64,000 nucleotides of DNA from Thermoplasmatota archaeon (GTDB lineage Archaea > Thermoplasmatota > Thermoplasmata > Thermoplasmatales > GCA-001856825): assembly GCA_023381415.1 (NCBI GenBank), contig JAMCUN010000019.1, positions 38,039 through 102,038 on the forward strand, written 5' to 3'. The stretch's first letter is position 1. The number at the start of each line of letters is the position of its first letter. The position numbers and the translations under genes are program-made. Shown piece after piece: positions 16,182 to 25,703 of this stretch. The notes beneath the pieces are model-generated. The model saw nothing but the letters and a program-made list of their open reading frames with translations, was not told where the DNA came from and did not search any database.

Positions 16182-17339
16182 CTACTCCCTTCCATAATGC
16201 TCTTTTAAATTCTTAAATCTTTGGTAGAATGCTATGTCATACGCTATTTTTATCGCTCCTCCCGCAACGAATGAAAGAGCTCCTGCGGCTACAGATATCA
16301 GGTAGGTGGAGATGTATGGCGTCGCTCCGTTTGAAGCGCTCCTCACGGCATTGGAGACCCCAACCACGTAGCTCCTGTCATCTTCATCTACAACGCTGTT
16401 CAGGTAGGACTGCCTCGTGGGAACGTCCATCTGGCTAATGCTCTGTCTCAGGAACAGGAAAAGCAGTGCAAGTTGCAGGGTTGGAACGAATGGAATCACT
16501 ATAAGAAATATGTTTGAAGGCATGTGGGTATAGACCATTGTCCTTACTAGACCGAGCCTTCTCGCTATGGATGGTGTTGCGAGTATGGAAAGAGCGGTGA
16601 TCACGTCAACTGCTGCAAAGACGTACCCAAGCTGGGAAAGGCTGAGATGGAACCTTTCCTGAAACCAGTATGCTATGAGACCCTGCAGGACGAATCCCCC
16701 TCCGATCGCGTCGATTGAGAAGAGTGCGCTTACATCCCTCGCAATGACTTTGCTCTGCCCCGAAGCTGGAGATGTCCGGATGCTCCTTTTCCCCTGAAAC
16801 TGTGGTATTAGAAGATAGGAGAGCGATACCAAAGACGCAAATAGTATAGATATTTCAAAGGAGAATCTGAGCCCCAAGTCCAAAGCTGCCGCTCCTACGG
16901 AGGCTGCCACGTAACCGCCAAATGTGTAAAAAGCAAACAGTCTGTTCCTCTCTCGCTGGTCCCCCTTGATTTTGGCTATCATCGGCTGCTCGTAAGCGGA
17001 TAGGAGGGTGTTGTCTGATGGGTTAACTCCTAGAGACCCTATCACAGTGAACATTCCTTTCAGGAAAGGGTTTTGGACTGAGAACAGCCCTATTATCCCG
17101 ATCAGCAGGAGGATCGAGAAGAGCAGCAGGATGGAACGGGAGTAACCGGAACCGAATTTGGACGTGAAGTAATAAGTGGCGAATGAGCCGATGAGTATGG
17201 AGGAAGTTACTGCGACGCCTGCCTCAACGGGTGAGAGGCCAGATCTAATGAGATATATTATGGTGACAACAGAGAATACTCCATATATGAATCCCCTTAA
17301 AGTCCTCGTCAGGAATAGGATGTATCTCGAGTCCACCAT
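16182..17339 (-). CDS. Major facilitator superfamily transporter
   Basis: This is a multi-spanning membrane protein of about 385 residues with roughly 12 hydrophobic helices and MFS loop features (ARRLGLVRTM and the N-terminal RTLRGFIYG). I place the start at the ATG at 17339 (MVDSRYILFL); a TTG at 17354 would add five residues. The substrate is unknown; the arrangement resembles sugar or drug MFS exporters. It is divergent from gcvPA, and the 90-nt gap holds promoters for both. Confidence 0.82.
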   Translation of the reverse strand: MVDSRYILFLTRTLRGFIYGVFSVVTIIYLIRSGLSPVEAGVAVTSSILIGSFATYYFTSKFGSGYSRSILLLFSILLLIGIIGLFSVQNPFLKGMFTVIGSLGVNPSDNTLLSAYEQPMIAKIKGDQRERNRLFAFYTFGGYVAASVGAAALDLGLRFSFEISILFASLVSLSYLLIPQFQGKRSIRTSPASGQSKVIARDVSALFSIDAIGGGFVLQGLIAYWFQERFHLSLSQLGYVFAAVDVITALSILATPSIARRLGLVRTMVYTHMPSNIFLIVIPFVPTLQLALLFLFLRQSISQMDVPTRQSYLNSVVDEDDRSYVVGVSNAVRSASNGATPYISTYLISVAAGALSFVAGGAIKIAYDIAFYQRFKNLKEHYGRE

Positions 17340-17402
17340 GCCCAGATGGTACAAATTGCATATACCTTTTCATTGAGATTAAATGAATAAAACAATTTTA
17401 TC

Positions 17403-17410
17403 CATATAAA
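17403..17410 (+). promoter_or_regulatory. TATA box of the gcvPA-gcvPB operon
   Basis: CATATAAA is centred about 24 nt upstream of the gcvPA ATG, indicating a leaderless transcript. A second A/T-rich patch (AATTTTATCC) lies directly before it. Confidence 0.6.
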
Positions 17411-17429
17411 TGATAACGGTACGGTCATT

Positions 17430-18761
17430 ATGAGCAGCGACCTATCAGAACTATTAAACGAGTTAAACATCCGAAGCATCGATGAACTTTTCAGCGATAT
17501 ACCTGAATCTATAAGGACAAAGACGCTCGGACTCCCGAACGGAATGGATGAAGACGAAATCAGAAGGGTTGCGTCTGAGTATTCCAGGATGAACAAGACA
17601 GTGAACCAGCTACATTCATTCCTGGGATTTGGTCTGTACAATCATTTCGTTCCTGCGGCTGTTTCAAATGTCGTCAACAGGAACGAGTTCCTCACAGCCT
17701 ACACCCCTTACCAGGCGGAAATATCACAGGGGATGATGCAGGCCCTCTTCGAGTACCAGAGCCTCATCGGAGAGCTCCTTCAAATGGATGCTGTGAATTC
17801 GTCTATGTACGACGTTTCCACATCCCTCGGAGAGGCTGCAAGGATGTCGAAGACTATCACAGGGAAGGATGAATTCATCGTCCCAAAGTACATAAGCAGG
17901 AACAAGAGGGCAGTCCTGGACAATTATGCGAAGGGTGCTGATATAAGGATAAAGGAAGTGGACTTTGATGAAAACGGAATGATTGACCTCGAATCCCTGA
18001 AGAATAATCTGACAGACAACACTGCAGGGGTTTATGCGGAATACCCAAACATGTTCGGCATAATAGACACGAACATCCCAAAGATTAAGGAGACGATAGG
18101 GGAGGATAGGATCTTCGTTGCAGGCGTTAACCCCATATCCCTCGGTGTCCTAGCGCCTCCAGGAAAATTTGGCGCAGACATTGCAATTGGAGAGGGACAG
18201 GTCCTGGGGCTTGGGCTCAATTTTGGAGGACCGGTCGTAGGCATTTTCGGGACGAAGGAACAGTACATAAGGAAGATGCCCGGGAAGATCATGGGGATCA
18301 CGAAGGACCACAATGGGAAGATTGCATTCTCCATGATCCTTCAGACGAGGGAACAGCATATCAGGAGGGAAAGGGCAGTGACGAACATGACGAGCAATCA
18401 GGCCCTTATGGCTGTTGCATCTGCAGTCTATCTCTCCCTTCTAGGTGATTCCGGCCTGAGGAAGATAGGAGAGGTTAACATGGGAAGGACGAAGGAGCTT
18501 ATAGAGATAGTCAGGGAGTTCGGAGTGAAACTTCCATACGGCGATTCTCCCGTGTTCAATGAATTCCTGATGAGGCTGAACGAATCGAAGACGTTTGTCA
18601 GCAGGATCGCCAGGAAGTACAACCTTGTTCCAGGTCACATCCTGGGGAAGGAATACGGGTTCAATGACAGAAATCAGGTCAACATCGTAACCAATGTTAC
18701 CGAGAGGACGACTAACAGCGACTTTGATGCCTTCAAGGAATTCATGAGGGAGGTGGCATAG
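17430..18761 (+). CDS. gcvPA: Glycine dehydrogenase (decarboxylating) subunit 1, P-protein alpha
   Basis: The 443-residue protein matches the N-terminal half of the glycine cleavage P-protein: SFLGFGLYNHFVPAAVSNVV, TAYTPYQAEISQGMMQALFE and MRERAV-type loops (RRERAVTNMTSNQALMA). With GcvPB it forms the alpha2beta2 PLP enzyme that decarboxylates glycine onto the lipoyl H-protein. H, T and L proteins are not in the window. Its TAG stop is followed directly by the TTG start of gcvPB. Confidence 0.96.
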   Translation: MSSDLSELLNELNIRSIDELFSDIPESIRTKTLGLPNGMDEDEIRRVASEYSRMNKTVNQLHSFLGFGLYNHFVPAAVSNVVNRNEFLTAYTPYQAEISQGMMQALFEYQSLIGELLQMDAVNSSMYDVSTSLGEAARMSKTITGKDEFIVPKYISRNKRAVLDNYAKGADIRIKEVDFDENGMIDLESLKNNLTDNTAGVYAEYPNMFGIIDTNIPKIKETIGEDRIFVAGVNPISLGVLAPPGKFGADIAIGEGQVLGLGLNFGGPVVGIFGTKEQYIRKMPGKIMGITKDHNGKIAFSMILQTREQHIRRERAVTNMTSNQALMAVASAVYLSLLGDSGLRKIGEVNMGRTKELIEIVREFGVKLPYGDSPVFNEFLMRLNESKTFVSRIARKYNLVPGHILGKEYGFNDRNQVNIVTNVTERTTNSDFDAFKEFMREVA

Positions 18762-20237
18762 TTGTACCATCAGGCGGTATTTGATGAACCCATAATAATG
18801 GACGTCAGGGGAAGAAGGACGATCAAGGTACCCCTGGAGAATGAGAAGTTCAAGGTAGATATTCCAGATGCGATGAGAAGGGAGAGTGTTGGGATAGGGG
18901 ACAGGGAGGAGTTCTCAGTCGTCAGGCACTATGTGAAACTTTCAGAAATGAATTTTGGCGCAGACAGTGGATTCTACCCTCTGGGCTCCTGCACGATGAA
19001 GTACAATCCTAAGATTAACGACGAGATCGCGTCCCTGGAAGGGTTCAGGATGATCCATCCTCTCCAGGATTCTTCTGAGGTGCAGGGGGCGTTGAAACTC
19101 ATGTATGAGCTATCTGAGTCCCTGAAGAAGATCACGGGTATGGATGAGATCACGCTTCAGCCACTTGCTGGCGCAGGAGGGGAGTTCACAGGCCTCTCTA
19201 TAGTAAGGGCTTACTTCGAGTGCAAGAAGGAGCTAGACAAGAGGAGAGAGGTCGTGGTACCTGATTCTGCCCACGGCTCCAACCCTGCCTCCTCCCACAT
19301 GGCAGGTTTTGATGTTGTGGAAATTCCATCCAGAGATGACGGTACAGTTGACCTGGAAAAGTTCAAGGAAGCAGTTACTGAAAGAACTGCAGCATTCATG
19401 ATAACCAACCCGAACACGCTTGGGATATTTGAAGACAAGATAGTGGAGATGGCCAATTATGCTCACTCCAAGGGGGCACTCCTCTACTACGATGGCGCAA
19501 ACCTGAATGGCATAATGACGAAGACCACTCCTGCAAAGATGGGATTTGATATCGTCCACCTAAACCTTCACAAGACCTTTTCCACTCCGCACGGAGGGGG
19601 CGGTCCAGGGGCAGGGCCTGTAGGGGTTGTGGAAAAGCTGAAGGACTTCCTGCCTTACCCCCTGGTCACCTTTGACGGGGAGAAATACAGCAACGACTAC
19701 ATCCCTCCCAAGACAATAGGCAAAGTGGCGAGCTTCTACGGCAATTTCGGCGTTCTAGTGAGGGCCTGGACCTACATCAAGATGATGGGAGAGGAGGGGC
19801 TGAGGGACGCTTGCGAGACCGCCGTGCTGAACTCGAACTACATGAGAAAGAAGATCGAGCAGTTCATGCCAGTTCCTGGAAAGACCATAAAGAAGCATGA
19901 ATTCGTGGCGTCCTCAGTGGGAAGCAACATGCCCAAGGCAGGTGATATTGCAAAGCATCTGATAGACAATGGGGTCCATGCGCCAACAATATACTTCCCT
20001 CTTATAGTTCCTGAAGCTCTCATGATCGAGCCGACGGAGAGTGCAACTAAGACAGAGATGGACACTTTCATAGAGACCGTCAGGCAGACGCTGAAACTCC
20101 CTCACGAAGCGTTCGAGAAGGAGCCTGTAAATCTCAAGGTGACAAGGATCGACGACGTTGACGCTTCCAAGAACCCTAAGCCCACATTGAGGATTGCTAG
20201 GAGAGAAGAGAGAGCGCCGCTACAACAAACGATTTAA
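18762..20237 (+). CDS. gcvPB: Glycine dehydrogenase (decarboxylating) subunit 2, P-protein beta
   Basis: The 491-residue subunit carries the PLP lysine K271 in HLNLHKTFSTPHGGG and the family start segment FYPLGSCTMKYNPKIN. The start is a TTG immediately after the gcvPA stop, an arrangement implying coupled translation. The protein is full length for this subunit. The 3' end overlaps the promoter of the downstream tRNA-Leu. Confidence 0.96.
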   Translation: MYHQAVFDEPIIMDVRGRRTIKVPLENEKFKVDIPDAMRRESVGIGDREEFSVVRHYVKLSEMNFGADSGFYPLGSCTMKYNPKINDEIASLEGFRMIHPLQDSSEVQGALKLMYELSESLKKITGMDEITLQPLAGAGGEFTGLSIVRAYFECKKELDKRREVVVPDSAHGSNPASSHMAGFDVVEIPSRDDGTVDLEKFKEAVTERTAAFMITNPNTLGIFEDKIVEMANYAHSKGALLYYDGANLNGIMTKTTPAKMGFDIVHLNLHKTFSTPHGGGGPGAGPVGVVEKLKDFLPYPLVTFDGEKYSNDYIPPKTIGKVASFYGNFGVLVRAWTYIKMMGEEGLRDACETAVLNSNYMRKKIEQFMPVPGKTIKKHEFVASSVGSNMPKAGDIAKHLIDNGVHAPTIYFPLIVPEALMIEPTESATKTEMDTFIETVRQTLKLPHEAFEKEPVNLKVTRIDDVDASKNPKPTLRIARREERAPLQQTI

Positions 20238-20239
20238 GG
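20231..20239 (+). promoter_or_regulatory. TATA box of tRNA-Leu inside the gcvPB 3' end
   Basis: GATTTAAGG covers the gcvPB stop codon and lies about 25 nt before the tRNA 5' end, so the promoter of the tRNA is embedded in the coding sequence end. Confidence 0.5.
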
Positions 20240-20259
20240 CCCCATCAATTCTCCCACCA

Positions 20260-20344
20260 GCGGAGGTTGCCGAGCTTGGCCAAAGGCGACAGACTCAAGA
20301 TCTGTTTCCGTAGGGATTCGCCGGTTCAACTCCGGCCCTCCGCA
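20260..20344 (+). tRNA. tRNA-Leu(CAA)
   Basis: The acceptor stem is GCGGAGG (20260-20266) with CCTCCGC (20337-20343) and discriminator A20344. The anticodon stem ACAGA/TCTGT encloses CTCAAGA, with anticodon CAA at 20296-20298. The long variable arm marks a class II tRNA, and the T arm is GCCGG TTCAACT CCGGC. No intron or encoded CCA. It reads UUG codons. Confidence 0.96.
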
Positions 20345-20364
20345 CTGTTGTGAAAATTTGACAA

Positions 20365-21222
20365 TCACAGGAACAGCGCTATTCCAAGACCTACCCCGAT
20401 CACCACCAGTCCGACTATTTCCGTGATCGTATACCTTTCTCTGAGGACTGCCATCACCAGTAGGACCGATACCGGAACTGATATTATCGTGACTATGCCG
20501 GTAAGCGCAGTGCCGTAGCTCGATATGAATATTCCGTACGATGCATTCGCTATTCCAGCCAGGGCCCCGCCTGAGAATGCGTATAGGAACATCTTCCTTG
20601 TAGCTCCCGTCAATCCTTTCCTCAGTAGAGCGATGGCAGCAGACACAACGAAGGCAGTAAGGTAAAGGAGGAATGTGTAAAAAACAGGATCTCTTGCTGA
20701 TACTGACGAGAATGAAACCCACTCTATGGCCCACAGTATGGGTGCCAGAATCACAAGGATGAAGGGAATGCCGAAAGAGATCTTTCCAGCAGTGAATTTC
20801 GGAGCACCTATGAGCACTATTCCCGCCACTGAAAGGAGCAGGCCGATGATGATAGCCTTCCCGGGGATGATGGCTGTGAACAGTGCCCCGAATATGAGTA
20901 TCAACGGACCCTGTAGATTGAATACCGTGCTGGATATCCCCGCGTGGACCCCCTTCATTCCTCCGTAACCAGACAGGTAGCCCAACGCGCCGATGAAACC
21001 TGCAAGCAGTATAACGAGCGCTGGAGACCCGAATGAAACATGCGAGTGCCCAAGTGGTATGAAAATTATCTGTTCGACGAACATTGTGAAGACTATGCCA
21101 CCTGTGTAAATAGCAGTGAACACCTCTACCCTTGAATTTCTTAACCCTACCTTTGCTATAGGTATTGCACCTGAGAACCCTAGCGTTATGAGAAAAATAA
21201 GCAGGATTTCTAGAGGTGTCAT
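20365..21222 (-). CDS. EamA/DMT-family transporter
   Basis: The 285-residue protein has ten hydrophobic helices in two repeats, as in the drug/metabolite transporter superfamily. The second-repeat ending (ITIISVPVSVLLVMAVLRERYT) includes the conserved LGE-like ERYT turn. It is likely a metabolite or amino-acid exporter; substrate not assignable. The 3' end lies 20 nt from tRNA-Leu on the opposite strand. Confidence 0.85.
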   Translation of the reverse strand: MTPLEILLIFLITLGFSGAIPIAKVGLRNSRVEVFTAIYTGGIVFTMFVEQIIFIPLGHSHVSFGSPALVILLAGFIGALGYLSGYGGMKGVHAGISSTVFNLQGPLILIFGALFTAIIPGKAIIIGLLLSVAGIVLIGAPKFTAGKISFGIPFILVILAPILWAIEWVSFSSVSARDPVFYTFLLYLTAFVVSAAIALLRKGLTGATRKMFLYAFSGGALAGIANASYGIFISSYGTALTGIVTIISVPVSVLLVMAVLRERYTITEIVGLVVIGVGLGIALFL

Positions 21223-21481
21223 TCACCTTTGAGTGTTTCCTTTCTAAAAATATTCCTTTCCAAAAGGTTGGTTGCTACCGCCATTTTTGTAAACCCCTCC
21301 CCACATTATCAACGGCAGATATCTTTCAAGAGGATCAGGTCTCCCGCACGCAAGGCTCTCCATTGACCATCTATATCATTACAGAAAACGGGGATGGTAA
21401 CTGCACTTCCAGCTCTTTACTCCCAACCTGATTCGCAATCCTGGATTGCCTCACTAAAACTGGTCATTCAGTTGATCCAGT

Positions 21482-22474
21482 TCAGGTCCTTTCCAGCTTC
21501 AGCTTCTTCAGGGCAATCTCTTCGTTGATCTGTTTCATCTGCTTCTCTGCCCTCTTATGGGCTTCCATGAGCTCCTTCAGAGATTTCAGATAAGCGAGCT
21601 TGTCCCTGACATACATCGCCCTTTCATTCAGGTATTCGTCTATTGTAACACCGTCCTCCTTCACCGTCTCCAGTATCTTCTCCATCGTCGGCACCGTGAG
21701 GCCCAGGTTCATGAGCTCCTCAAAGTATCTAGATATCTTCAGGAACTGGTCGACACTCAGTTCCCTCTTAGCTATCTGAGCTATCTGGGAAGAAACCTCC
21801 TTTATCTTCTCCACATCATAGTTAGAATGCTTCAGCCCCTCTATTGCGTTCTTTATCGCATTCTCGTCCTCCTCCGCCACCTTTAGCTCGCGTTTAAGGT
21901 AGGCAGAAAAAGCAAGCTCCCTCTCAAGGCCCTTCTTCTCTTCCTCCATGTTCTCCAGCTCTCTCCTTATCCTAGAAATCCTCTCACTGAGTTCCAGGTT
22001 CATGATCTCCTTGCTCTTTATCTCCCTGTTCAGCTCCTTCCCTTTCTCCACCATGTCGTCAAGTGCCTTCGGTATATCGACGTATTCAACGTTTGCATAT
22101 TTTGCGAAACTTATCATCTTCTCCGCTGTCTTTATGAACTGACTCCTCTTTACATCGTCCATTGAATAAATCTGGTTGACGATGCCTATAACTTTCTCCC
22201 TCTCCTTGTCCTTGAAAATACCATAGTACTGATACCCCTCCACTAGGTCGTGTGGCGTTATTTCCTTGTCACGTATCAAGAATGCAAGCTCCTTGAGCTC
22301 CTGTGCAATGTCATTCCCGAGGTCCATATTGATGTAACCTTGCTTCCATTCTTCCAGTATCTCCTCAACTGAATTCAGGGAAATCCTCTCTTCGAGTGAG
22401 ATATCCTCAAGCTTACTTCCGTTCACGAATTTAACTATTACACGGTTCTTTGTTTTAATGGGTACTGAACTCAT
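21482..22474 (-). CDS. Coiled-coil protein with N-terminal HTH-like segment, unknown function
   Basis: The 330-residue cytosolic protein has long heptad stretches (about 130-200 and 290-328) rich in Glu, Lys and Leu. The first ~50 residues (RVIVKFVNGSKLEDISLEER, SLNSVEEILEEWKQG) look like a small helix-turn-helix module. The middle ISRYFEELMNLGLTVPTMEK is helical. No named family is recognised. Such proteins in Thermoplasmatales may be structural or nucleoid-linked, but that is speculation. The promoter should lie in the 134-nt gap before the MBL gene. Confidence 0.7.
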   Translation of the reverse strand: MSSVPIKTKNRVIVKFVNGSKLEDISLEERISLNSVEEILEEWKQGYINMDLGNDIAQELKELAFLIRDKEITPHDLVEGYQYYGIFKDKEREKVIGIVNQIYSMDDVKRSQFIKTAEKMISFAKYANVEYVDIPKALDDMVEKGKELNREIKSKEIMNLELSERISRIRRELENMEEEKKGLERELAFSAYLKRELKVAEEDENAIKNAIEGLKHSNYDVEKIKEVSSQIAQIAKRELSVDQFLKISRYFEELMNLGLTVPTMEKILETVKEDGVTIDEYLNERAMYVRDKLAYLKSLKELMEAHKRAEKQMKQINEEIALKKLKLERT

Positions 22475-22608
22475 TAAAGTTTCAAGGAAAATCCGATATA
22501 TAACTGTTCTTTATTAGAAGACTTGGAGCAGTGCGTGAGCTGCTAGGAGAAGGGGAATGGACGCCGCGAAGACATTTTATTTAGTTATCACTTTGGGGAA
22601 TAGACAGA

Positions 22609-23265
22609 ATGGAAATCGGCAGACTGGTGGTTGGACCTCTTAGAACGAATTGCTACGTGCTGTCTGATGGATCTAGTTGCGTTATAGTAGATCCAGGAGG
22701 TGACGCGCAGACAATAATTGACCATTTGGAAGAAAGGAAAATCGTTCCGACGATGATCGTTTCAACTCATGGCCACTTCGATCATATCCTTGCAGTGAAC
22801 ATCCTCAGGGAAAGGTATGACATACCATTCCTCGTGTCCAGGAAGGATCTGGTGATTATTGAAGGGTTCACTGATTTCGTGAAGAAATACTTCGGTTTCG
22901 ATCCTGGAACCCCTCCACAGCCAGATGGAAACCTTGAACAGGGAACAAGACTGAAACTTGGAGGCGAGAGCATCAGTGTTGCTGAGACTCCAGGGCATAC
23001 GCCAGGAAGTTGCTCACTTTTTGCAGATGGTATCATGCTTTCAGGCGATTTCATCTTCAAGGGGACAATAGGCAGGACGGACTTCGGCGGTTCTTACGGT
23101 GAAATGACTGCTAGCATCAGGTGGGTAAAGAAACTGGAACCCAATATCAAGATCTACCCCGGGCATGGAGATGCCACTACGTTAGAGGATGAAATAAAGA
23201 ACAACCCCTTCTTCAGGGATGTCCTCAGGTCTGAGTTTAAAGGAAACACCGCTCCTCATCAGTAA
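22609..23265 (+). CDS. Metallo-beta-lactamase-fold hydrolase (glyoxalase II-like)
   Basis: The 218-residue protein has the metal motif THGHFDH with H54, H56, D58 and H59, then the ligand His in ETPGHTPGS, GDFIFKGTIGRTD and a final PGHGDAT. This set fits the glyoxalase II/YcbL-type thioester hydrolases. A TATA-like TTTTATTTAG about 27 nt upstream implies a leaderless mRNA. The substrate is not known. Confidence 0.9.
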   Translation: MEIGRLVVGPLRTNCYVLSDGSSCVIVDPGGDAQTIIDHLEERKIVPTMIVSTHGHFDHILAVNILRERYDIPFLVSRKDLVIIEGFTDFVKKYFGFDPGTPPQPDGNLEQGTRLKLGGESISVAETPGHTPGSCSLFADGIMLSGDFIFKGTIGRTDFGGSYGEMTASIRWVKKLEPNIKIYPGHGDATTLEDEIKNNPFFRDVLRSEFKGNTAPHQ

Positions 23266-23266
23266 A

Positions 23267-23536
23267 TCAAGGTTGGAGTAGACTGGATGTTTTCGTTGGA
23301 GTGCCGTCCTTCAGTACTGTCACGCCATTTTCAAATTCAGCTTCTACAGCCAGGCTCCTACCCTTCCCGGTACTGATGATGAAAAATGACTTCTTTTCTT
23401 TCCCGTCCAGAAGCAGCCTCACCTTGTTTGTCATCTTCCCTTCCCTTTCGTAGCCGTAGATGACAAACCTGCCTGAATCAATGTAAACCCTCCTTTCAAC
23501 GATGCCCCTCTTGTCGACAGTCTCAAACTCCTCCAT
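23267..23536 (-). CDS. Small beta-rich hypothetical protein
   Basis: The 89-residue protein is predicted to be mostly strands (RRVYIDSGRFVIYGYER, KVRLLLDGKEKKSFFIIS) with no TM or Cys motif. It is convergent with, and 1 nt from, the MBL gene. I do not recognise the family. Confidence 0.55.
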   Translation of the reverse strand: MEEFETVDKRGIVERRVYIDSGRFVIYGYEREGKMTNKVRLLLDGKEKKSFFIISTGKGRSLAVEAEFENGVTVLKDGTPTKTSSLLQP

Positions 23537-23740
23537 CTGTAATCAATATAATTTGGATATAACTCTGTTGTCCATGAGCCCCTTCGCTCCCCACTCAGCA
23601 TCTCTGTTATATTTCTTTGAATCTTCTCCATCATGGTGACCCCTTGGATTCTGGAGGTTGCTGAGTTTGCTTGAAGTATGGTATTTTGCTTCTCTTTAAT
23701 TACTAAGTATATCTTAAATATTTATACCGAATGTCATCCA

Positions 23741-24634
23741 ATGAACGGAGATAAGGGAGTTGATAAGAATAGACTGACCCCCATCATGATCCTGAGAGGG
23801 AGGGAAGTCAGGGATGGGGCCGGGGTTAGAATTTCAAGGTTATTCGGTTCGCCTGATACTTTCGATTTCACAGATCCATTCTTGCTGCTTGACTACTTCG
23901 GATCTGATAAGCCAGAGGAATATGAGATGGGATTTCCCTGGCACCCACACCGAGGAATTGAGACCCTCACATACCTGCTCAAGGGCAGAGTCGAACATGA
24001 GGACAGCATCGGGAACAGGGGGGTGATCCATCCTGGAGAGATACAGTGGATGACTGCAGGTAGCGGCATATTCCACCAGGAGATGCCAAAGTCATATGGC
24101 CAGGACAGGGACATGCTCGGATTCCAGCTCTGGCTGAACCTGAGGAAAGGAGACAAGATGTCTAAACCAACCTACAGGGGAATTGATGTCAATCACCTGA
24201 ACAAGCTTCAGTCTGAAAGGAACGAGATCAAGGTTATTTCGGGGAGCATAATGGGAAGGGATAACCCGCTGATGGAGAAGCACAGCCTCGATGTCAGCTA
24301 TTTTGATGTGACATCAGATGGCGGATATCTGGAAATACCAAAGGGTGATGGATTTACTTCCCTTGTCATTCCGATGGAAGGGAGCCTGCTTGCCAATGGC
24401 ACTCCTGTCAACAAGCTAGAAGTTGCTGTTTTCGGATCTGGAAGAGGGGACATCAGAATAGAGGGAAGCAGGAAGCACAGGTACATCTACATTTCTGGAA
24501 GGAGAACAAATGACAAGATAAGCTGGTACGGCCCGATAGTTATGAACGACTGGAAGGAGATTGAGGATTCCTTCAGGGATCTTCAGAAAGGGACTTTCGT
24601 CAGGGACATGAGCCCGAACTTCAATGCCTTCTGA
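23741..24634 (+). CDS. Pirin-family cupin protein
   Basis: The 297-residue protein starts MNGDKGVDKNRLTPIMILRG. The pirin metal site is visible in FPWHPHRGIETLTYLLKGRV and the following EHEDS and HQEMP segments (His, His, His, Glu ligands). Pirins are iron-binding bicupins, some with quercetinase activity. I chose the ATG at 23741 because the TATA-like CTTAAATATTTATA lies about 24 nt upstream and an upstream start would add residues foreign to the family. Confidence 0.9.
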   Translation: MNGDKGVDKNRLTPIMILRGREVRDGAGVRISRLFGSPDTFDFTDPFLLLDYFGSDKPEEYEMGFPWHPHRGIETLTYLLKGRVEHEDSIGNRGVIHPGEIQWMTAGSGIFHQEMPKSYGQDRDMLGFQLWLNLRKGDKMSKPTYRGIDVNHLNKLQSERNEIKVISGSIMGRDNPLMEKHSLDVSYFDVTSDGGYLEIPKGDGFTSLVIPMEGSLLANGTPVNKLEVAVFGSGRGDIRIEGSRKHRYIYISGRRTNDKISWYGPIVMNDWKEIEDSFRDLQKGTFVRDMSPNFNAF

Positions 24635-24698
24635 TGTGCACTCAGGTGATGGGAACAAGCATTGAAAACCCCTATTAAGCCCAAATTACTACCTGAAT

Positions 24699-25622
24699 AT
24701 GAAACTCCTGGTCCCATTCGAGCTCGATGAAAAATTCAAGAGGATCGGACGAGAGATCGTAGGAAATGATAACATAATATGGTACCCAGATGATGGTGCA
24801 GCTGAAATTATCCTTGTAAGAGGGAACGATTTCCCGAGGGATAGGAAATTCAGGCTCATACAGACAGTCAGCGCAGGTACAGATCACATAGATTTCAGCA
24901 ATATCCCAAAGGAAACAATGGTAGCCAGCAATGCAGGCGCATTCTCAGTGTCTGCCGCCGAGCATGCTTTTGCACTCATTCTCGAGAGGACCAAGAGAAT
25001 ATCAATATTTGAGAATGAGACAAGAGGAGGAGTCTATAAACCTCACCCTACCAGGCTGCTCTACGGGAAGACAATGGGCATCATAGGATACGGAGGGATA
25101 GGGAGCAGATCTGCCCTGATCGCCAAATCTTTGGGGATGAGGGTGATTGCCATAGGCAGGGGTCACAGGGACATTAATGCGGACGTATTTACCGACATGG
25201 ATGGACTGGACAGCCTCCTTTCGACTTCAGATATCATACTACTCTCAATACCTCTGACGAACAGCACACGGGGGATGATCGGAGAAGAACAGTTGAAGAA
25301 GGTCAAGAGGGACTGCATCATTGTAAACGTGGCCAGGGCTGAAATTGTGAAGAAGGAGGCTCTCCTTAAATTCGTGGACTCGAACAAGGATGCGGCATAT
25401 CTGACAGATGTGTGGTGGGGAGAGCCAAGACTTGATGACTCCAACCGCGACAACGTTGTGATAACACCCCACGTTGCAGGCGGGCTGTCTGGGGAGGTCA
25501 TGGAGTTTGCGTACAGGCGGGCATTTGAAAACATAAGGCAGTTCATGGAGGGAAAGACTGTTTCGAACGTCGTCAAGAAAGAAGAGAGCCTGTACCTGGA
25601 CAGGAATAAGATAGGCATTTGA
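24699..25622 (+). CDS. D-isomer-specific 2-hydroxyacid dehydrogenase
   Basis: The 307-residue protein has the NAD motif GIIGYGGIGSRSA, the catalytic Arg in VNVARAEIV and the catalytic His in ITPHVAGG. It fits the phosphoglycerate/glyoxylate reductase-like family that interconverts 2-oxo and D-2-hydroxy acids. The substrate cannot be read from the sequence. Upstream TATTAAGCCCAAATT about 25 nt before the ATG suggests a leaderless transcript. Confidence 0.9.
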   Translation: MKLLVPFELDEKFKRIGREIVGNDNIIWYPDDGAAEIILVRGNDFPRDRKFRLIQTVSAGTDHIDFSNIPKETMVASNAGAFSVSAAEHAFALILERTKRISIFENETRGGVYKPHPTRLLYGKTMGIIGYGGIGSRSALIAKSLGMRVIAIGRGHRDINADVFTDMDGLDSLLSTSDIILLSIPLTNSTRGMIGEEQLKKVKRDCIIVNVARAEIVKKEALLKFVDSNKDAAYLTDVWWGEPRLDDSNRDNVVITPHVAGGLSGEVMEFAYRRAFENIRQFMEGKTVSNVVKKEESLYLDRNKIGI

Positions 25623-25703
25623 TCCACCTTCAGTCTCATCTAGCTGAATATCCCGGAAGATACAGGCAGACAAAACACTTCTACCGCTCGTGGATAATGA
25701 GTC

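Noticed and set aside
20234-21226. 330-codon minus frame over the EamA gene and tRNA-Leu
   Set aside because: It runs through a tRNA and has a random composition; the EamA frame explains the region.
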